DNA of 64,000 bases from Thermoguttaceae bacterium. GTDB lineage: Bacteria; Planctomycetota; Planctomycetia; Pirellulales; Thermoguttaceae. Location of the stretch: assembly GCA_017408405.1 (NCBI GenBank), contig JAFQUP010000195.1:1-64000 (forward strand), read 5' to 3'. A program made the position numbers and the translations under genes. Positions 8,290 through 16,438 of the stretch are shown piece after piece (positions within the stretch are counted from its first letter, which is position 1; the number at the start of each line of letters is the position of its first letter). Under the pieces are notes generated by a model. It had not been told where the DNA came from. It saw nothing but the letters and a program-made list of their open reading frames with translations, and made no database searches.

Positions 8290-10386
8290 TTAAAGGAAAA
8301 TGAACGTCATGGCCAGGAAGATCGGCAGCAGGATCAGTGCGCTGTATCCGATGTATCCAAAGAAGCTCGGCATCTTGACGCCTTCTTCTTCCGCGATCGC
8401 CTTCACCATGAAGTTCGGGCCGTTACCGATGTACGTCATCGCGCCCATGAACACCGCACCAAGAGAAACGGCGACGAGCAGTTTGCTCGCGACACCAGCT
8501 TCCGTCGAAACGGCTTCAATGTTCATTTCTGTGGCCTTCGCTTCGGCAGCGGCTTTGCCTTCTGCGTCGCCTTCCTGGTACGTCACGATCTTGCCGGCTT
8601 TTTCCGCGTCAGCCGTCGCGGTCTTACCGACAGTCTGGAAAACGACGTAGGTCGGCGCGTTATCCAGGACGCTGGAGAGCGAACCGGTCGCCCAGTAGAA
8701 TGCGTGCGTGTCTTCGACGCCCATTCCAAGTTCGCCGCCTTTTTCGTTCAGGATCTGGAGCGGGACCTGCATACAGATGAAGATGCCGAAGAAGAGTGCC
8801 GCGACTTCGGTGATGGCACCAAAATTGAAGCGGTTATTCAGACGGACCTGAGTGCTGCCGACGGTCAGGGAGATGAAGACCAGACCGAGCTGGACGATCT
8901 CACGCAGGTACATCGGGGCGTGCCATTCCGTACCCGGGACGGCTTTCGACGGATCGAGAAGAGCGACGGCGAGGATGACGCCGATCAGAAGCGGAACGTT
9001 CGGGAACATTCCGAGGAACTTCAGTTTGCCGGCTTCCGCATTGTCCTGCGCAATATCCAGACCGGTTTCTTTCGGATAGGCGAAGCAGGAATCCCAGATG
9101 AAGTAGACCGCGAGAAGGACGGCATTCACGAAGATCCATTCCTTCCACAGGCACATCGTCCACAGGAAGCCGACTCCGCTCAGGTAACCGAGGAAGAGCG
9201 GCGGGTCACCAGTCGGAAGGAGGCATCCGCCGCAGTTGCAGACGGCAAAAATGAAGAAGACGACCGTGTGGACTTTGAATTTACGCTCGCGGTTCGTTTC
9301 CAGAAGCGGACGGATCAGGAGCATCGCTGCGCCCGTCGTTCCGATGAAGCTGGCCAGGAAAGTACCGATCGCAATGAAGATAGTGTTCGTCAGCGGTTTG
9401 GCCTTCAGGTTGCCTTCGACGCGGATGCCGCCGGCGATCGTGAAGAGCGCGAACAGAAGAACGATGAACGGAATGAACTCATTCAGAATTGCGTTGGAGA
9501 AAGTCGTCCACATTCGGGCACCGGCAGTCGCGGCGCAGGTGTGGTCGGCAGAAATGCCGTGCCAGTGGGATTCCAGAACGCCCGGATGAGCGAAACCGTA
9601 GTAGACCAGCGTGATCAGACCAAGCGCCGCCGCAACATAGAAGCGGTGCAGGTTGCTTTCCCACCAGTGCTCGGTAGCCGGGATGAGCGGGAGGATCGCG
9701 ATGGCCAGAAGAAGGAGAGCGAACGGGAGAACCATGAAGTACGGCGGAAGAGACGGAGCCGCGTGACCGTGATCGTGTCCGCAGCATTCGCCGTCGTGGT
9801 GATGGTGGCCTTCATGGCATTCTTCGCCCGGAGCGTGAGTATGGCCAGCGTGGGCATCCGCGGGAGCGGCGGATTCAGAAGAAACAGCTGTCGCTTCGGC
9901 AGCCGGAGCGGCAATTTCAGTCGGAAGAGTTTCCGTATCTGAAGTACTTTCAGCAGTAGTATCAGCGGCGGGGGCCGGAGCTTCAACCGGAGCGGCTTCA
10001 GCAGCGGGGGCCGGAGCTTCAACCGGAGCGGCTTCAGCGGCGGGGGCCGGAGCTTCAACCGGAGCGACTTCAGCAACGGGGGCCGGAGCTTCAACCGGAG
10101 CGGCTTCAGCGGCGGGGGCCGGAGCTTCAACCGGAGCGGCTTCAGCAGCGGGGGCCGGAGCTTCAACCGGAACGGCTTCAGCAGCGGGGGCCGGAGCTTC
10201 AACCGGAACGGCTTCAGCTTCGACCGCGGTTTCCGCGTGAGAACTTGCTTCAAGGGTCATTTTGGTAGCATTCTGCGGCCAGCCCAAAACCAGCGCAATG
10301 ACATACGCGACGATAATCACTGCGATTGAGACGGCAGCCAGACGATAGGATTTGCTCGGATCGCCAGCGTGAGCGTGTTCACTCAT
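8290..10386 (-). CDS. NhaD/ArsB-family Na+/H+ antiporter with repeat linker and His-rich insert
   Basis: 698 residues. One membrane helix (about 14-36) is followed by about seven PVEAPAPAAEA-type repeats (60-141), a metal-binding-like segment at 179-208 with 11 His and 3 Cys, and then an ArsB/NhaD-type transporter domain from about residue 213 to the end with many membrane helices. The motif SSVLDNAPTYVVF holds the buried Asp-Asn typical of this transporter class. Family role: Na+/H+ exchange for pH and sodium homeostasis. The extra N-terminal part is not needed for the family fold and may sense or bind metal (inference). A strong AGGAG box lies 8 nt before the ATG, and an inverted repeat lies upstream at 10418-10436. 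The gene is richer in G+C than its flanks. Confidence 0.88.
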   Translation of the reverse strand: MSEHAHAGDPSKSYRLAAVSIAVIIVAYVIALVLGWPQNATKMTLEASSHAETAVEAEAVPVEAPAPAAEAVPVEAPAPAAEAAPVEAPAPAAEAAPVEAPAPVAEVAPVEAPAPAAEAAPVEAPAPAAEAAPVEAPAPAADTTAESTSDTETLPTEIAAPAAEATAVSSESAAPADAHAGHTHAPGEECHEGHHHHDGECCGHDHGHAAPSLPPYFMVLPFALLLLAIAILPLIPATEHWWESNLHRFYVAAALGLITLVYYGFAHPGVLESHWHGISADHTCAATAGARMWTTFSNAILNEFIPFIVLLFALFTIAGGIRVEGNLKAKPLTNTIFIAIGTFLASFIGTTGAAMLLIRPLLETNRERKFKVHTVVFFIFAVCNCGGCLLPTGDPPLFLGYLSGVGFLWTMCLWKEWIFVNAVLLAVYFIWDSCFAYPKETGLDIAQDNAEAGKLKFLGMFPNVPLLIGVILAVALLDPSKAVPGTEWHAPMYLREIVQLGLVFISLTVGSTQVRLNNRFNFGAITEVAALFFGIFICMQVPLQILNEKGGELGMGVEDTHAFYWATGSLSSVLDNAPTYVVFQTVGKTATADAEKAGKIVTYQEGDAEGKAAAEAKATEMNIEAVSTEAGVASKLLVAVSLGAVFMGAMTYIGNGPNFMVKAIAEEEGVKMPSFFGYIGYSALILLPIFLAMTFIFL
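9964..10209 (-). repeat. 36-bp tandem repeat encoding PVEAPAPAAEA linker
   Basis: About 6.8 copies of a 36-bp unit lie in frame in the antiporter gene and encode a 12-residue Pro/Ala/Glu/Val unit. The units differ by only a few bases, which suggests recent expansion or homogenisation. The peptide should be an extended, flexible spacer. Confidence 0.92.
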
Positions 10387-10417
10387 CTTAATCTCCTTCC
10401 GGATAAAATTTCCACTT

Positions 10418-10436
10418 AATGACTATTTAGGTCATT
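10418..10436. promoter_or_regulatory. Inverted repeat upstream of the antiporter gene (possible operator)
   Basis: AATGAC and GTCATT flank a 7-nt centre, about 32 nt upstream of the antiporter ATG. It has the size and place of a repressor site. No regulator gene is adjacent. Confidence 0.3.
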
Positions 10437-10875
10437 GAAAAACATTTTTCCTTAAATGAACCATAAATCAGGAAAATTTCAAGCCCCCCCTCTCCACTAA
10501 GGGGCAAAAATTTTCGATTTTAATCAAATTTTAGCAATTCAAGGCGAAAAATTTACCAAAACAGAGAAAATATTCGAAAGACACTATTCAATAAACCAAA
10601 CTCCGTCTGCCGGCAATCCTGAAAGAAAATCACCATCTGGCAGAAATCCGCGTTCCAGACAGGAAATCATAAACGGAAAAGAAAAAAGCCGATAAGATGA
10701 AACGGCAGTAAAATTTCTCAAAAATTGAAAGTCGGTTTTCCGAACAGACTTTCGAATCGTTCAGCAGAATTTATTGTCGAATTTTAAGGCAGGACATTCC
10801 CTCTTTTTATCAGAAGTAAAATTCCTGCCGAAAACGTCATTTTGCCGCAGAACCAATTCGGTCTGCTCCAGTCAT
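10437..10875. other. Noncoding stretch, nothing recognised
   Basis: About 440 bp of AT-rich sequence with one C7 run lies between the antiporter start and the stop of the next minus-strand gene. No promoter, RNA fold or plausible small gene was found. Confidence 0.5.
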
Positions 10876-11775
10876 TCAGTTTACCTTAGCTGGAGCTGAA
10901 CGGAAAGCCTGAAAAAATCCGACAGCGGTAAACATGGAAATCCCCGAAACCAGGAGCGAAATTCCCAGCGCAGTCATCTGATGATTCCCCGACGCCGCGT
11001 TCAGCGAGTAGAGAATCAATCCCATTCCAGACACGAGTCCCAAAACCCCAAAACATCGAATGCTCGAAAGCCATCCCTCCACACTGGAAATTGCGCTCCC
11101 CTGCTTGCCATGAGTCTCTTTTTCCGTTCCCGCTGTCAATTGGGCAAACGGATTGTTTCCAAGTTGGATTGCTCCTCCTTTTTTGGACTGTACCTCGCGA
11201 TTATCCGAATTTTTTGCCGCGTTTTCCGCGGTTTTCTCTCCTGAATATGGCAAAACTTCCTCGGACAATTGCCCAGAACTCTGAAAAGGAATATCCCTGT
11301 CAGAAATATTTTTATCTGAACTATCCTGAAAAGGAGCGTTTCCGATTGGAGTATTCTGAATCGGGGCATAAGCTGCCTGGGAATATCCCTCTGAAATGTT
11401 CCCGCATCCCCCTGAAACCGGGTATCTTCGAAAAGACGCCTCTTCATTCACATTCTTCGCGGCGTTAAGAGCAGAAGTCAACACCGCGAAATTTCTGGAA
11501 GAATTTCCTAAAGAAACCGCCGCGGAATCCTGAACTCCAACGACACTCCGGTTAAGCACCTGCTGAATTTTTGAACGGTATTTCAGAAAATCTTTCGCGA
11601 AATTGGTCTCATCAGCCGGACGGCAGACAGAGCGCAGCGAATCTGAGGGAACCGCGTTCATCTGGATGGAAGACGCATTCGGTTTCATCGAAACATTCCG
11701 CAAACGGGTAAAGAAATCACTCGATGGAGTTTCAGCAGCTTCCGCATTTCTCATTCCTGAAAATTTCCCGCTCAT
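10876..11775 (-). CDS. Hypothetical protein with two C-terminal membrane helices
   Basis: 299 residues from the ATG at 11775, chosen because it follows TTGAGGAAAAAT (AGGA about 8 nt upstream). A TTG codon 66 nt further upstream has no such site. The first 220 residues are polar, rich in Ser, Asn and Ala, and probably disordered. The C-terminus has two membrane helices at about 237-254 and 263-285, with a short loop, so the bulk is probably cytoplasmic or exported as one domain. No family was recognised. It is divergent from the ketoacyl synthase gene. Confidence 0.7.
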   Translation of the reverse strand: MSGKFSGMRNAEAAETPSSDFFTRLRNVSMKPNASSIQMNAVPSDSLRSVCRPADETNFAKDFLKYRSKIQQVLNRSVVGVQDSAAVSLGNSSRNFAVLTSALNAAKNVNEEASFRRYPVSGGCGNISEGYSQAAYAPIQNTPIGNAPFQDSSDKNISDRDIPFQSSGQLSEEVLPYSGEKTAENAAKNSDNREVQSKKGGAIQLGNNPFAQLTAGTEKETHGKQGSAISSVEGWLSSIRCFGVLGLVSGMGLILYSLNAASGNHQMTALGISLLVSGISMFTAVGFFQAFRSAPAKVN

Positions 11776-11999
11776 ATTTTTCCTCAAACCATCAGGGGCT
11801 GTTTTCAATAATCCGAATCGCAATCGATCAGAAAAATCCAAATCTAAAATAAAAACCCCTTTTTCAGGGCTTCCATTTCTTTTATCGGCGTAACGACAGG
11901 GTAAAATAAAGAAATATTTCCAATTATTTAAAATTTTCCAAAATTAACGGCGCAGGAAAAGAAATTTCCTAAAAACGGAAATTTGTTTTGCGCTACCCA

Positions 12000-12027
12000 T
12001 TGCAGAACTTGAAGATTATGCTAAAAT
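12000..12027 (+). promoter_or_regulatory. Sigma70-like promoter for the ketoacyl synthase gene
   Basis: TTGCAG (12000-12005), 16-nt spacer, TAAAAT (12022-12027). Expected start near 12034. This would place the ATG at 12075 behind a leader of about 40 nt and argues against translation from 12042. Confidence 0.5.
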
Positions 12028-12074
12028 AAAGGAAAGTATTGATGACTTTAGAGGAAATTAAACTAAAAAGAAAT

Positions 12075-13409
12075 ATGAGTGCATTCAGAACAGTCATTAC
12101 CGGAATTGGTTTGGTAACTCCTTTTGGCAGTACTTTGGAATCGCTTTGGACAGGACTTTATTCCGGAGCCAACGCGATAGCGCTTCTTCCGGAAGAGCTT
12201 ACCCAATTGAGTGAAGTCATTCGTTTCGGCTCCTACTGTCATGAATTTTCTGGAGATATTGAGAATTTTGGTGAACTCGAAAAAGAATTGAAGCGAAATA
12301 TTCGAAAGAGCGCCAAAATCATGTGCCGCGAAACGCAGATGGCGGTAGCCTGCGCGCAAAAAGCACTGAGTGATGCCAGTCTTCACTTTACTGAGCCGCA
12401 GCGTCGTGTCGGCATGATGTACGGCAGCGACTACATGCTGTCAGAACCGGAAGCTACGTTCGGAGCGTATGCCGCCTCAAGAGACGAAAATGGAGAATTC
12501 GATATTCGCAATATGGGCTCGCGCGGAAAAGAGAAGGTTGCTCCGCTTTGGCTTCTGGTCTGGCTGCCGAATATGCCGGCATGCCACATTTCCATATTGA
12601 ATCAGTTTCTTGGCCCGAACGATTCATTAACGATGAATGAATCTTCCGCGAACGCGACGCTGAAATACGCGCATGAAACGATTGCCCGCGGGTGGGCGGA
12701 CATCATGATCACCGGTGCCACGGGAACACGTCTTCAAAGCATTCGCACGTGGCAGGTGGCCATTTCAGAGCAGCTCGCTCCTAAAGACGCGGATCCCGAG
12801 ACTGTCTGCTGCCCATTCGACAAGCGGCATTCAGGACAGGTCCTTGGCGAAGGTGCCGGAACGTTTATTCTGGAATCACTCAGCCATGCCCAGGAACGCG
12901 GCGCGAAAATTTACGCGGAATTTCTGGCCGGTGCTGACACGATGGTTGGAACGCACACTCCGGATCTTGGAAAATTCAATCTGGTCCCGAATTACCGTCA
13001 GGGATTTGTGAACGTTTTGAAAAAAGTTCTGGCTGATTCCGGCAAAACGGTCGATCAGATTGGTTTCATTCACGCGCATGGTCTGGGAGTTCCTGAAGTA
13101 GACCGCGCGGAAGCGGAAGCCATCCGAGAAGTATTCGCGGAACGTTCTACTCCGATTCCAGTCGTTGCCGCCAAAGCGGCATTCGGCAATCTGGGAGCCG
13201 GGGCTGGCGCGATTGAGCTGGCGGCAGGAATTGAAGCATTGCGTAAAGGTGTTCTTTTCCCAACCCGCAACTTCCAGGAAGCCGATGAAGGATGCGAACT
13301 GAATATCGTGACGGATTGCGAGACACCGGCTGGTGACTGTTTCATTAATTTGAGCACCAACTTCCAAGGTCAAACTTCCGCCGCGCTTTTGGGGGCATAT
13401 CGGGATTAA
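12075..13409 (+). CDS. Beta-ketoacyl synthase homologue lacking the active-site cysteine
   Basis: 444 residues from the ATG that gives the family-like start MSAFRTVITGIGLVTPFG. ATG 12042, with an AAGGA box, would add 11 residues. The thiolase fold is complete. Alignment by eye to FabF: the TACTSG/TACATG nucleophile loop reads MNESSANAT with Glu189 at the cysteine position. The first active-site histidine is kept (HAHG, H335). The second, GHLLGAAG in FabF, reads GNLGAGAG with Asn372. It therefore probably cannot form an acyl-thioester or condense chains, and it resembles chain-length-factor or decarboxylase-type members, where Gln commonly replaces Cys. No acyl carrier protein or partner synthase is adjacent. 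It is a single unit ended by a strong terminator. Confidence 0.88.
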   Translation: MSAFRTVITGIGLVTPFGSTLESLWTGLYSGANAIALLPEELTQLSEVIRFGSYCHEFSGDIENFGELEKELKRNIRKSAKIMCRETQMAVACAQKALSDASLHFTEPQRRVGMMYGSDYMLSEPEATFGAYAASRDENGEFDIRNMGSRGKEKVAPLWLLVWLPNMPACHISILNQFLGPNDSLTMNESSANATLKYAHETIARGWADIMITGATGTRLQSIRTWQVAISEQLAPKDADPETVCCPFDKRHSGQVLGEGAGTFILESLSHAQERGAKIYAEFLAGADTMVGTHTPDLGKFNLVPNYRQGFVNVLKKVLADSGKTVDQIGFIHAHGLGVPEVDRAEAEAIREVFAERSTPIPVVAAKAAFGNLGAGAGAIELAAGIEALRKGVLFPTRNFQEADEGCELNIVTDCETPAGDCFINLSTNFQGQTSAALLGAYRD

Positions 13410-13430
13410 ATCTCAGAAAAAGATTTCAAT

Positions 13431-13476
13431 AAAAAGTAAAAACGGACGCCAGTAGTGGAATCCGTTTTTACTTTTT
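13431..13476. terminator. Bidirectional terminator, perfect 16-bp stem
   Basis: 13431-13446 pairs perfectly with 13461-13476 around a 14-nt loop. The outer stem is A/T-rich and gives a T-run on each strand. It serves the ketoacyl synthase gene and the convergent hypothetical gene at 13519. Confidence 0.9.
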
Positions 13477-13518
13477 AAAAATTACGCGATCCAAAATTAC
13501 GCGGTGACGAAAATAAAT

Positions 13519-13971
13519 TTATTTTTCATCAAGTTCCTTCCACGCGCTTTCCTCGATAGCGTCACTGATTTCGTTCAATGTGAAATTGGTCCGTGCTTCA
13601 CGTATCGCATCCCTCAACGCGTTTTCCTGCTCCTCCTTTACCAAACGCTCATACTCTTCCTCAGTAATGAATCCCAAGGCAAAATCCATATCGCGCACGT
13701 GAAGAAGGTTTTCATTTTTCACCAGATGCCCCTCCGCTTTGAGACAATTCAGGCAAATTCTCCGCAAAAGATTTTGAAAACTCCTGACTTTTGAGCAAAT
13801 CGGCGAGTAAAACCAAAGATACTTCGCGTATTCCTCCCTCATGAAAGCGTATCGTTCACGCCAGCTTTTAGAGGAAAGTTCATATGAAAACTGAAGAGGG
13901 AGACCGTCATCCTGAAAATCAATGAAAACCGGCTCATCAGCCAGTTCGCGCATGGAACGAATTGGAGCCAC
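13519..13971 (-). CDS. Hypothetical 150-residue protein
   Basis: The start is GTG at 13971, supported by GGAGG 7 nt upstream. The protein is soluble, acidic at the C-terminus (ITEEEYERLVKEEQENALRD) and mostly helical. Cys residues in SPICSKV and RRICLNCLKAEG are spaced loosely for metal binding, but no known motif was identified. No family was recognised. Its ribosome binding site lies inside the end of the small upstream reading frame (3-nt gap), which suggests coupling. Confidence 0.65.
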   Translation of the reverse strand: MAPIRSMRELADEPVFIDFQDDGLPLQFSYELSSKSWRERYAFMREEYAKYLWFYSPICSKVRSFQNLLRRICLNCLKAEGHLVKNENLLHVRDMDFALGFITEEEYERLVKEEQENALRDAIREARTNFTLNEISDAIEESAWKELDEK

Positions 13972-13974
13972 TCG

Positions 13975-14082
13975 TCAACCTCCGATAAAGTCAAAACTGA
14001 AATCCGCGCCGCGTGAAGGAATGGAAATATCCGCGGCCAGATTCTCTTTCAAATAGTCCGTCATTTCTTTTATTTTAATCAT
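13975..14082 (-). CDS. Possible 35-residue leader or small protein upstream of 13519-13971
   Basis: ATG 14082 to TGA 13975 encodes a short peptide beginning MIKIKEMTDYLKENL. It ends 3 nt before the GTG of the next gene and contains that gene's GGAGG site. A promoter-like pair at 14099-14072 overlaps its first codons and would start RNA near 14065, one base before the in-frame ATG at 14064-14062. If translated, it may therefore be a 29-residue leaderless product. No family was recognised. Confidence 0.35.
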   Translation of the reverse strand: MIKIKEMTDYLKENLAADISIPSRGADFSFDFIGG

Positions 14083-14099
14083 TTCTTTCGTAAAGTCAA
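14072..14099 (-). promoter_or_regulatory. Sigma70-like promoter, minus strand
   Basis: TTGACT (14099-14094), 16-nt spacer, TAAAAT (14077-14072). Expected start near 14065. It would serve the small frame and the 150-residue gene, and is divergent from the promoter at 14120-14148. Confidence 0.5.
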
Positions 14100-14119
14100 G
14101 CACTAAAAGAAAATTCCTC

Positions 14120-14148
14120 TTGCGCTAAAGTCAAAAAAAGATTAAAAT
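14120..14148 (+). promoter_or_regulatory. Sigma70-like promoter for the lipoprotein gene
   Basis: TTGCGC (14120-14125), 17-nt spacer, TAAAAT (14143-14148). Transcription would start near 14155, downstream of the ATG at 14151, which favours the ATG at 14187 as the real start. Confidence 0.5.
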
Positions 14149-14186
14149 CAATGAAAATGTTTCGTTTTGTTCATGAGGTTTCATTT

Positions 14187-14924
14187 ATGCTGGATTTTCG
14201 GTTTCCATCACGCACTTCGCAAAGTTCTCTTCCATTTTGGGAGAAAGAGTTTTGGTCTGTCCGAAATCGAATCCGCGATTTGATTTTTAAGTTTACGGCT
14301 CTTTTCTTCAGCGTTCTTTTTTTAGTCACTTTCATTGGGTGCCGGACTCTCCAGCCCCGAAACCGTTATGCTGATTATTCCAGTTTCGCGGGTACCGGAA
14401 GTGACCGAAATCTGATGGTCCAAAATCCTCTTCAGGTTCGCGGTGACCTTGATCCATTTCAGGTTTGGGAGACGGTCGTGGATGTCGTTCGTCTTTACTT
14501 TGACCGAATAGAAAATGAATACCCCTGTCAGCGCAATGAGCAAATGATTACGGAAGGATTGCTCGTGACGAAACCCCAAACCGCCTCAACCTGTTTCGAG
14601 CCTTGGCGTCGGGATTCTGTCACGGCGGATGAACGTCAGTACGCCACGATTCAGTCGGTTCGTCGCTTAGCCAAAATTCGCGTGCGTTTCACCGATGGAT
14701 ACTACGTCATTCACGTGCGGGTTGACCGTGAATTGGAGGATTTGGCACAGCCGAGTTATGCTCAGCTTCCCTCGGCAACGTTCAGGCTCGATACGCAAAT
14801 TCCAGAATCAGATGATCCGATTGCCGTTCAGGACTATCACGAGGGCTGGATTCCGCAGGGACGTGATTATTCGCTGGAACAAAGTATTCTGAATCAGCTG
14901 GATGTTCGGCTGAATTCACGATAG
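14187..14924 (+). CDS. Lipoprotein of unknown function
   Basis: 245 residues from the ATG at 14187, which has GAGG about 8 nt upstream. An in-frame ATG at 14151 would lie upstream of the predicted transcript start. A long N-terminus leads into a hydrophobic stretch and the lipobox LVTFIGC (C52), so it is a lipid-anchored export product. The mature part of about 190 residues is soluble, with conserved-looking blocks DPFQVWETVVDVVRLYFDRI and FTDGYYVIHVRVDRELEDL and a C-terminal Arg. Its layout suggests a small envelope protein conserved among relatives, but no function can be given. It is convergent with the enolase gene. Confidence 0.75.
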   Translation: MLDFRFPSRTSQSSLPFWEKEFWSVRNRIRDLIFKFTALFFSVLFLVTFIGCRTLQPRNRYADYSSFAGTGSDRNLMVQNPLQVRGDLDPFQVWETVVDVVRLYFDRIENEYPCQRNEQMITEGLLVTKPQTASTCFEPWRRDSVTADERQYATIQSVRRLAKIRVRFTDGYYVIHVRVDRELEDLAQPSYAQLPSATFRLDTQIPESDDPIAVQDYHEGWIPQGRDYSLEQSILNQLDVRLNSR

Positions 14925-14964
14925 TTCCTGCCGCGCGGCAAAAATTTACCTGTTCCCGAAATCA

Positions 14965-16245
14965 TCAAATACTCTCCAAAAGAATCTCTTCTGATGGAGT
15001 AAACGTGGATTGCGCGAGGCTCTGTTCAATCCTTAGCAGCTGATTATACTTTGAAGTCCTTTCCGTTCGCACCACACTCCCAGACTTAATGAAATCAGCC
15101 TGAACAGCTACTGCCAAATCCGAAATAAACGGATCTGTCGTTTCACCGCTCCGGTGGCTGACAATGGTCCGAAAACCATTTTTCTTTGCCATGCGAATGG
15201 TTTCAAAGGTTTCAGAAAGAGTTCCGGTCTGATTGGGTTTAATGAGAATCGCATTCGCAGAATGTTTCTGAATTCCCTTCCTTAAGAGACTCCGATTCGT
15301 GCAGAAAAGATCATCACCGACAATCTGAATGTTTTCACCAAGTAATTCCGTCATGAAAAACCAACCGTCCCAGTCATCCTGCGCTAATCCATCCTCAATG
15401 GAACAGATTGGAAAATTCCGACACCATGATTCATAGAGAAGAACCATTTCCTTTGAAGAATAAGTTTTTTCCTGAAAATAATACTTTCCATCACGAAAAA
15501 AACAGCTTGCCGCGGCATCAATCGCAATCTTCATCTGCTCTCCGGGAACGTATCCCGCTTTCCGAATTGCGGAAACGAGAAATTCAAAAGCCTTTTCATG
15601 ACTGGAGATATTCGGGGCAAAACCACCCTCATCCCCAACGTTCGTCGAAAGATTTTCCGACATGAGGATACTTTTTAGTTCGTAAAAACATTCGCAGACA
15701 GCTCGAATTGAATCACTAAAACTTCTGAAATTCTGAGGGACAAGCATAAATTCCTGAATTTCAAGCGGATTGTCCGCATGAACTCCGCCATTAAGAACAT
15801 TCACCATGGGAATGGGAATCGAAAAAGCAAAAAGACCTCCAAGATACTGAAAAAGAGGGATACGTAAAGCATTTGCCGCGGCTCTCGCGCATGCCAGGGA
15901 AACCCCAAGAATAGCATTTGCTCCAAGCCGGTGTTTATCCTGCGTACCGTCAAGTTCAAGCATGGTTTCGTCAATCTGCTGCTGATTTCGCACGTCCATA
16001 CTCCGTAACGTATCAGAAAGAACCCGGTTCACGTGATTAACCGCCTGCCAAACACTTTTGCCTCCATAAAAATCCCGAATGCCATCCCTTAACTCAAAAG
16101 CTTCATTCCGGCCTCGGCTCAGACCGCTTGGCACCGAGGCGGAACCGGTCGTTCCATCCTGAAGATGAATGTCCACTTCAAGAGTGGGAATTCCGCGACT
16201 GTCGAGAATCTGCCGGGCACAAATTTTTTCAATCAAAGTATTCAT
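14965..16245 (-). CDS. eno: Enolase, divergent form
   Basis: 426 residues, usual length. Converts 2-phosphoglycerate to phosphoenolpyruvate in glycolysis. The metal and catalytic residues are all present by motif: GGVHADN, DIHL/EIQEFM, NVGDEGGFAP, AIDAAAS, SIEDGLAQDDW, GDDLFCTN, ILIKPNQTG, SHRSGET and IKSGS. Odd changes: the N-terminal DSRGNP reads DSRGIP (Ile19), and the mobile active-site loop SGAST-G reads SGLSRG (Leu42, Arg44). The helix after EFM also differs strongly from the common form. It could be a second, specialised enolase or simply the form of this lineage. An AAGGA box is about 8 nt before the ATG. Confidence 0.93.
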   Translation of the reverse strand: MNTLIEKICARQILDSRGIPTLEVDIHLQDGTTGSASVPSGLSRGRNEAFELRDGIRDFYGGKSVWQAVNHVNRVLSDTLRSMDVRNQQQIDETMLELDGTQDKHRLGANAILGVSLACARAAANALRIPLFQYLGGLFAFSIPIPMVNVLNGGVHADNPLEIQEFMLVPQNFRSFSDSIRAVCECFYELKSILMSENLSTNVGDEGGFAPNISSHEKAFEFLVSAIRKAGYVPGEQMKIAIDAAASCFFRDGKYYFQEKTYSSKEMVLLYESWCRNFPICSIEDGLAQDDWDGWFFMTELLGENIQIVGDDLFCTNRSLLRKGIQKHSANAILIKPNQTGTLSETFETIRMAKKNGFRTIVSHRSGETTDPFISDLAVAVQADFIKSGSVVRTERTSKYNQLLRIEQSLAQSTFTPSEEILLESI

Positions 16246-16277
16246 GTCGGGTCCTTTCCAAAACGTAATTTTTATGG

Positions 16278-16283
16278 TATAAT
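16278..16283 (+). promoter_or_regulatory. Possible -10 element (TATAAT) upstream of riboflavin synthase
   Basis: A perfect TATAAT lies 155 nt before the riboflavin synthase ATG on the same strand, but the -35 position (TTTCCA with 17-nt spacing) is poor. No FMN riboswitch sequence is visible in the leader. Confidence 0.35.
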
Positions 16284-16438
16284 TGGTAAAAGTCAGTCAG
16301 AAACAAGAGATTTGATATTCGCGGTCAAAATCCGCTTTTTCTCTTCCTGATTATTTTTCCTGGAAAGGCAAATTAAACGAGCCAAACCAAGCTGAAAAAT
16401 CAATTTCAGCTAAAAACTAACCATAAAAGGAGAAAAAT

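Noticed and set aside
8089..9942. 617-codon plus-strand frame opposite the antiporter gene
   Set aside because: It is the antisense shadow of a GC-rich coding region, is full of charged low-complexity sequence, and has no family resemblance. The minus-strand antiporter is certain.
9964..10209. CRISPR array
   Set aside because: The units are contiguous, in frame and without unique spacers. They are protein-coding repeats.
9615..10253. 212-codon minus-strand frame with RLKLRPPLLKP repeats
   Set aside because: It is the shifted frame of the 36-bp repeat and His-rich part of the antiporter gene.
12039..12074. TTG 12039 or ATG 12042 as start of the ketoacyl synthase
   Set aside because: Although an AAGGA box precedes ATG 12042, the promoter at 12000-12027 would start RNA after that box, and family members begin at the position of the ATG at 12075. 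Some doubt remains.
13519..13794. 96-codon plus-strand frame at 13504-13794
   Set aside because: Antisense to the 150-residue minus-strand gene, which has a good ribosome binding site.
16284..16438. FMN riboswitch before riboflavin synthase
   Set aside because: The conserved AGGGGCAGGGTGAAATTCCC-type blocks are absent, and the leader is too short for the full aptamer.
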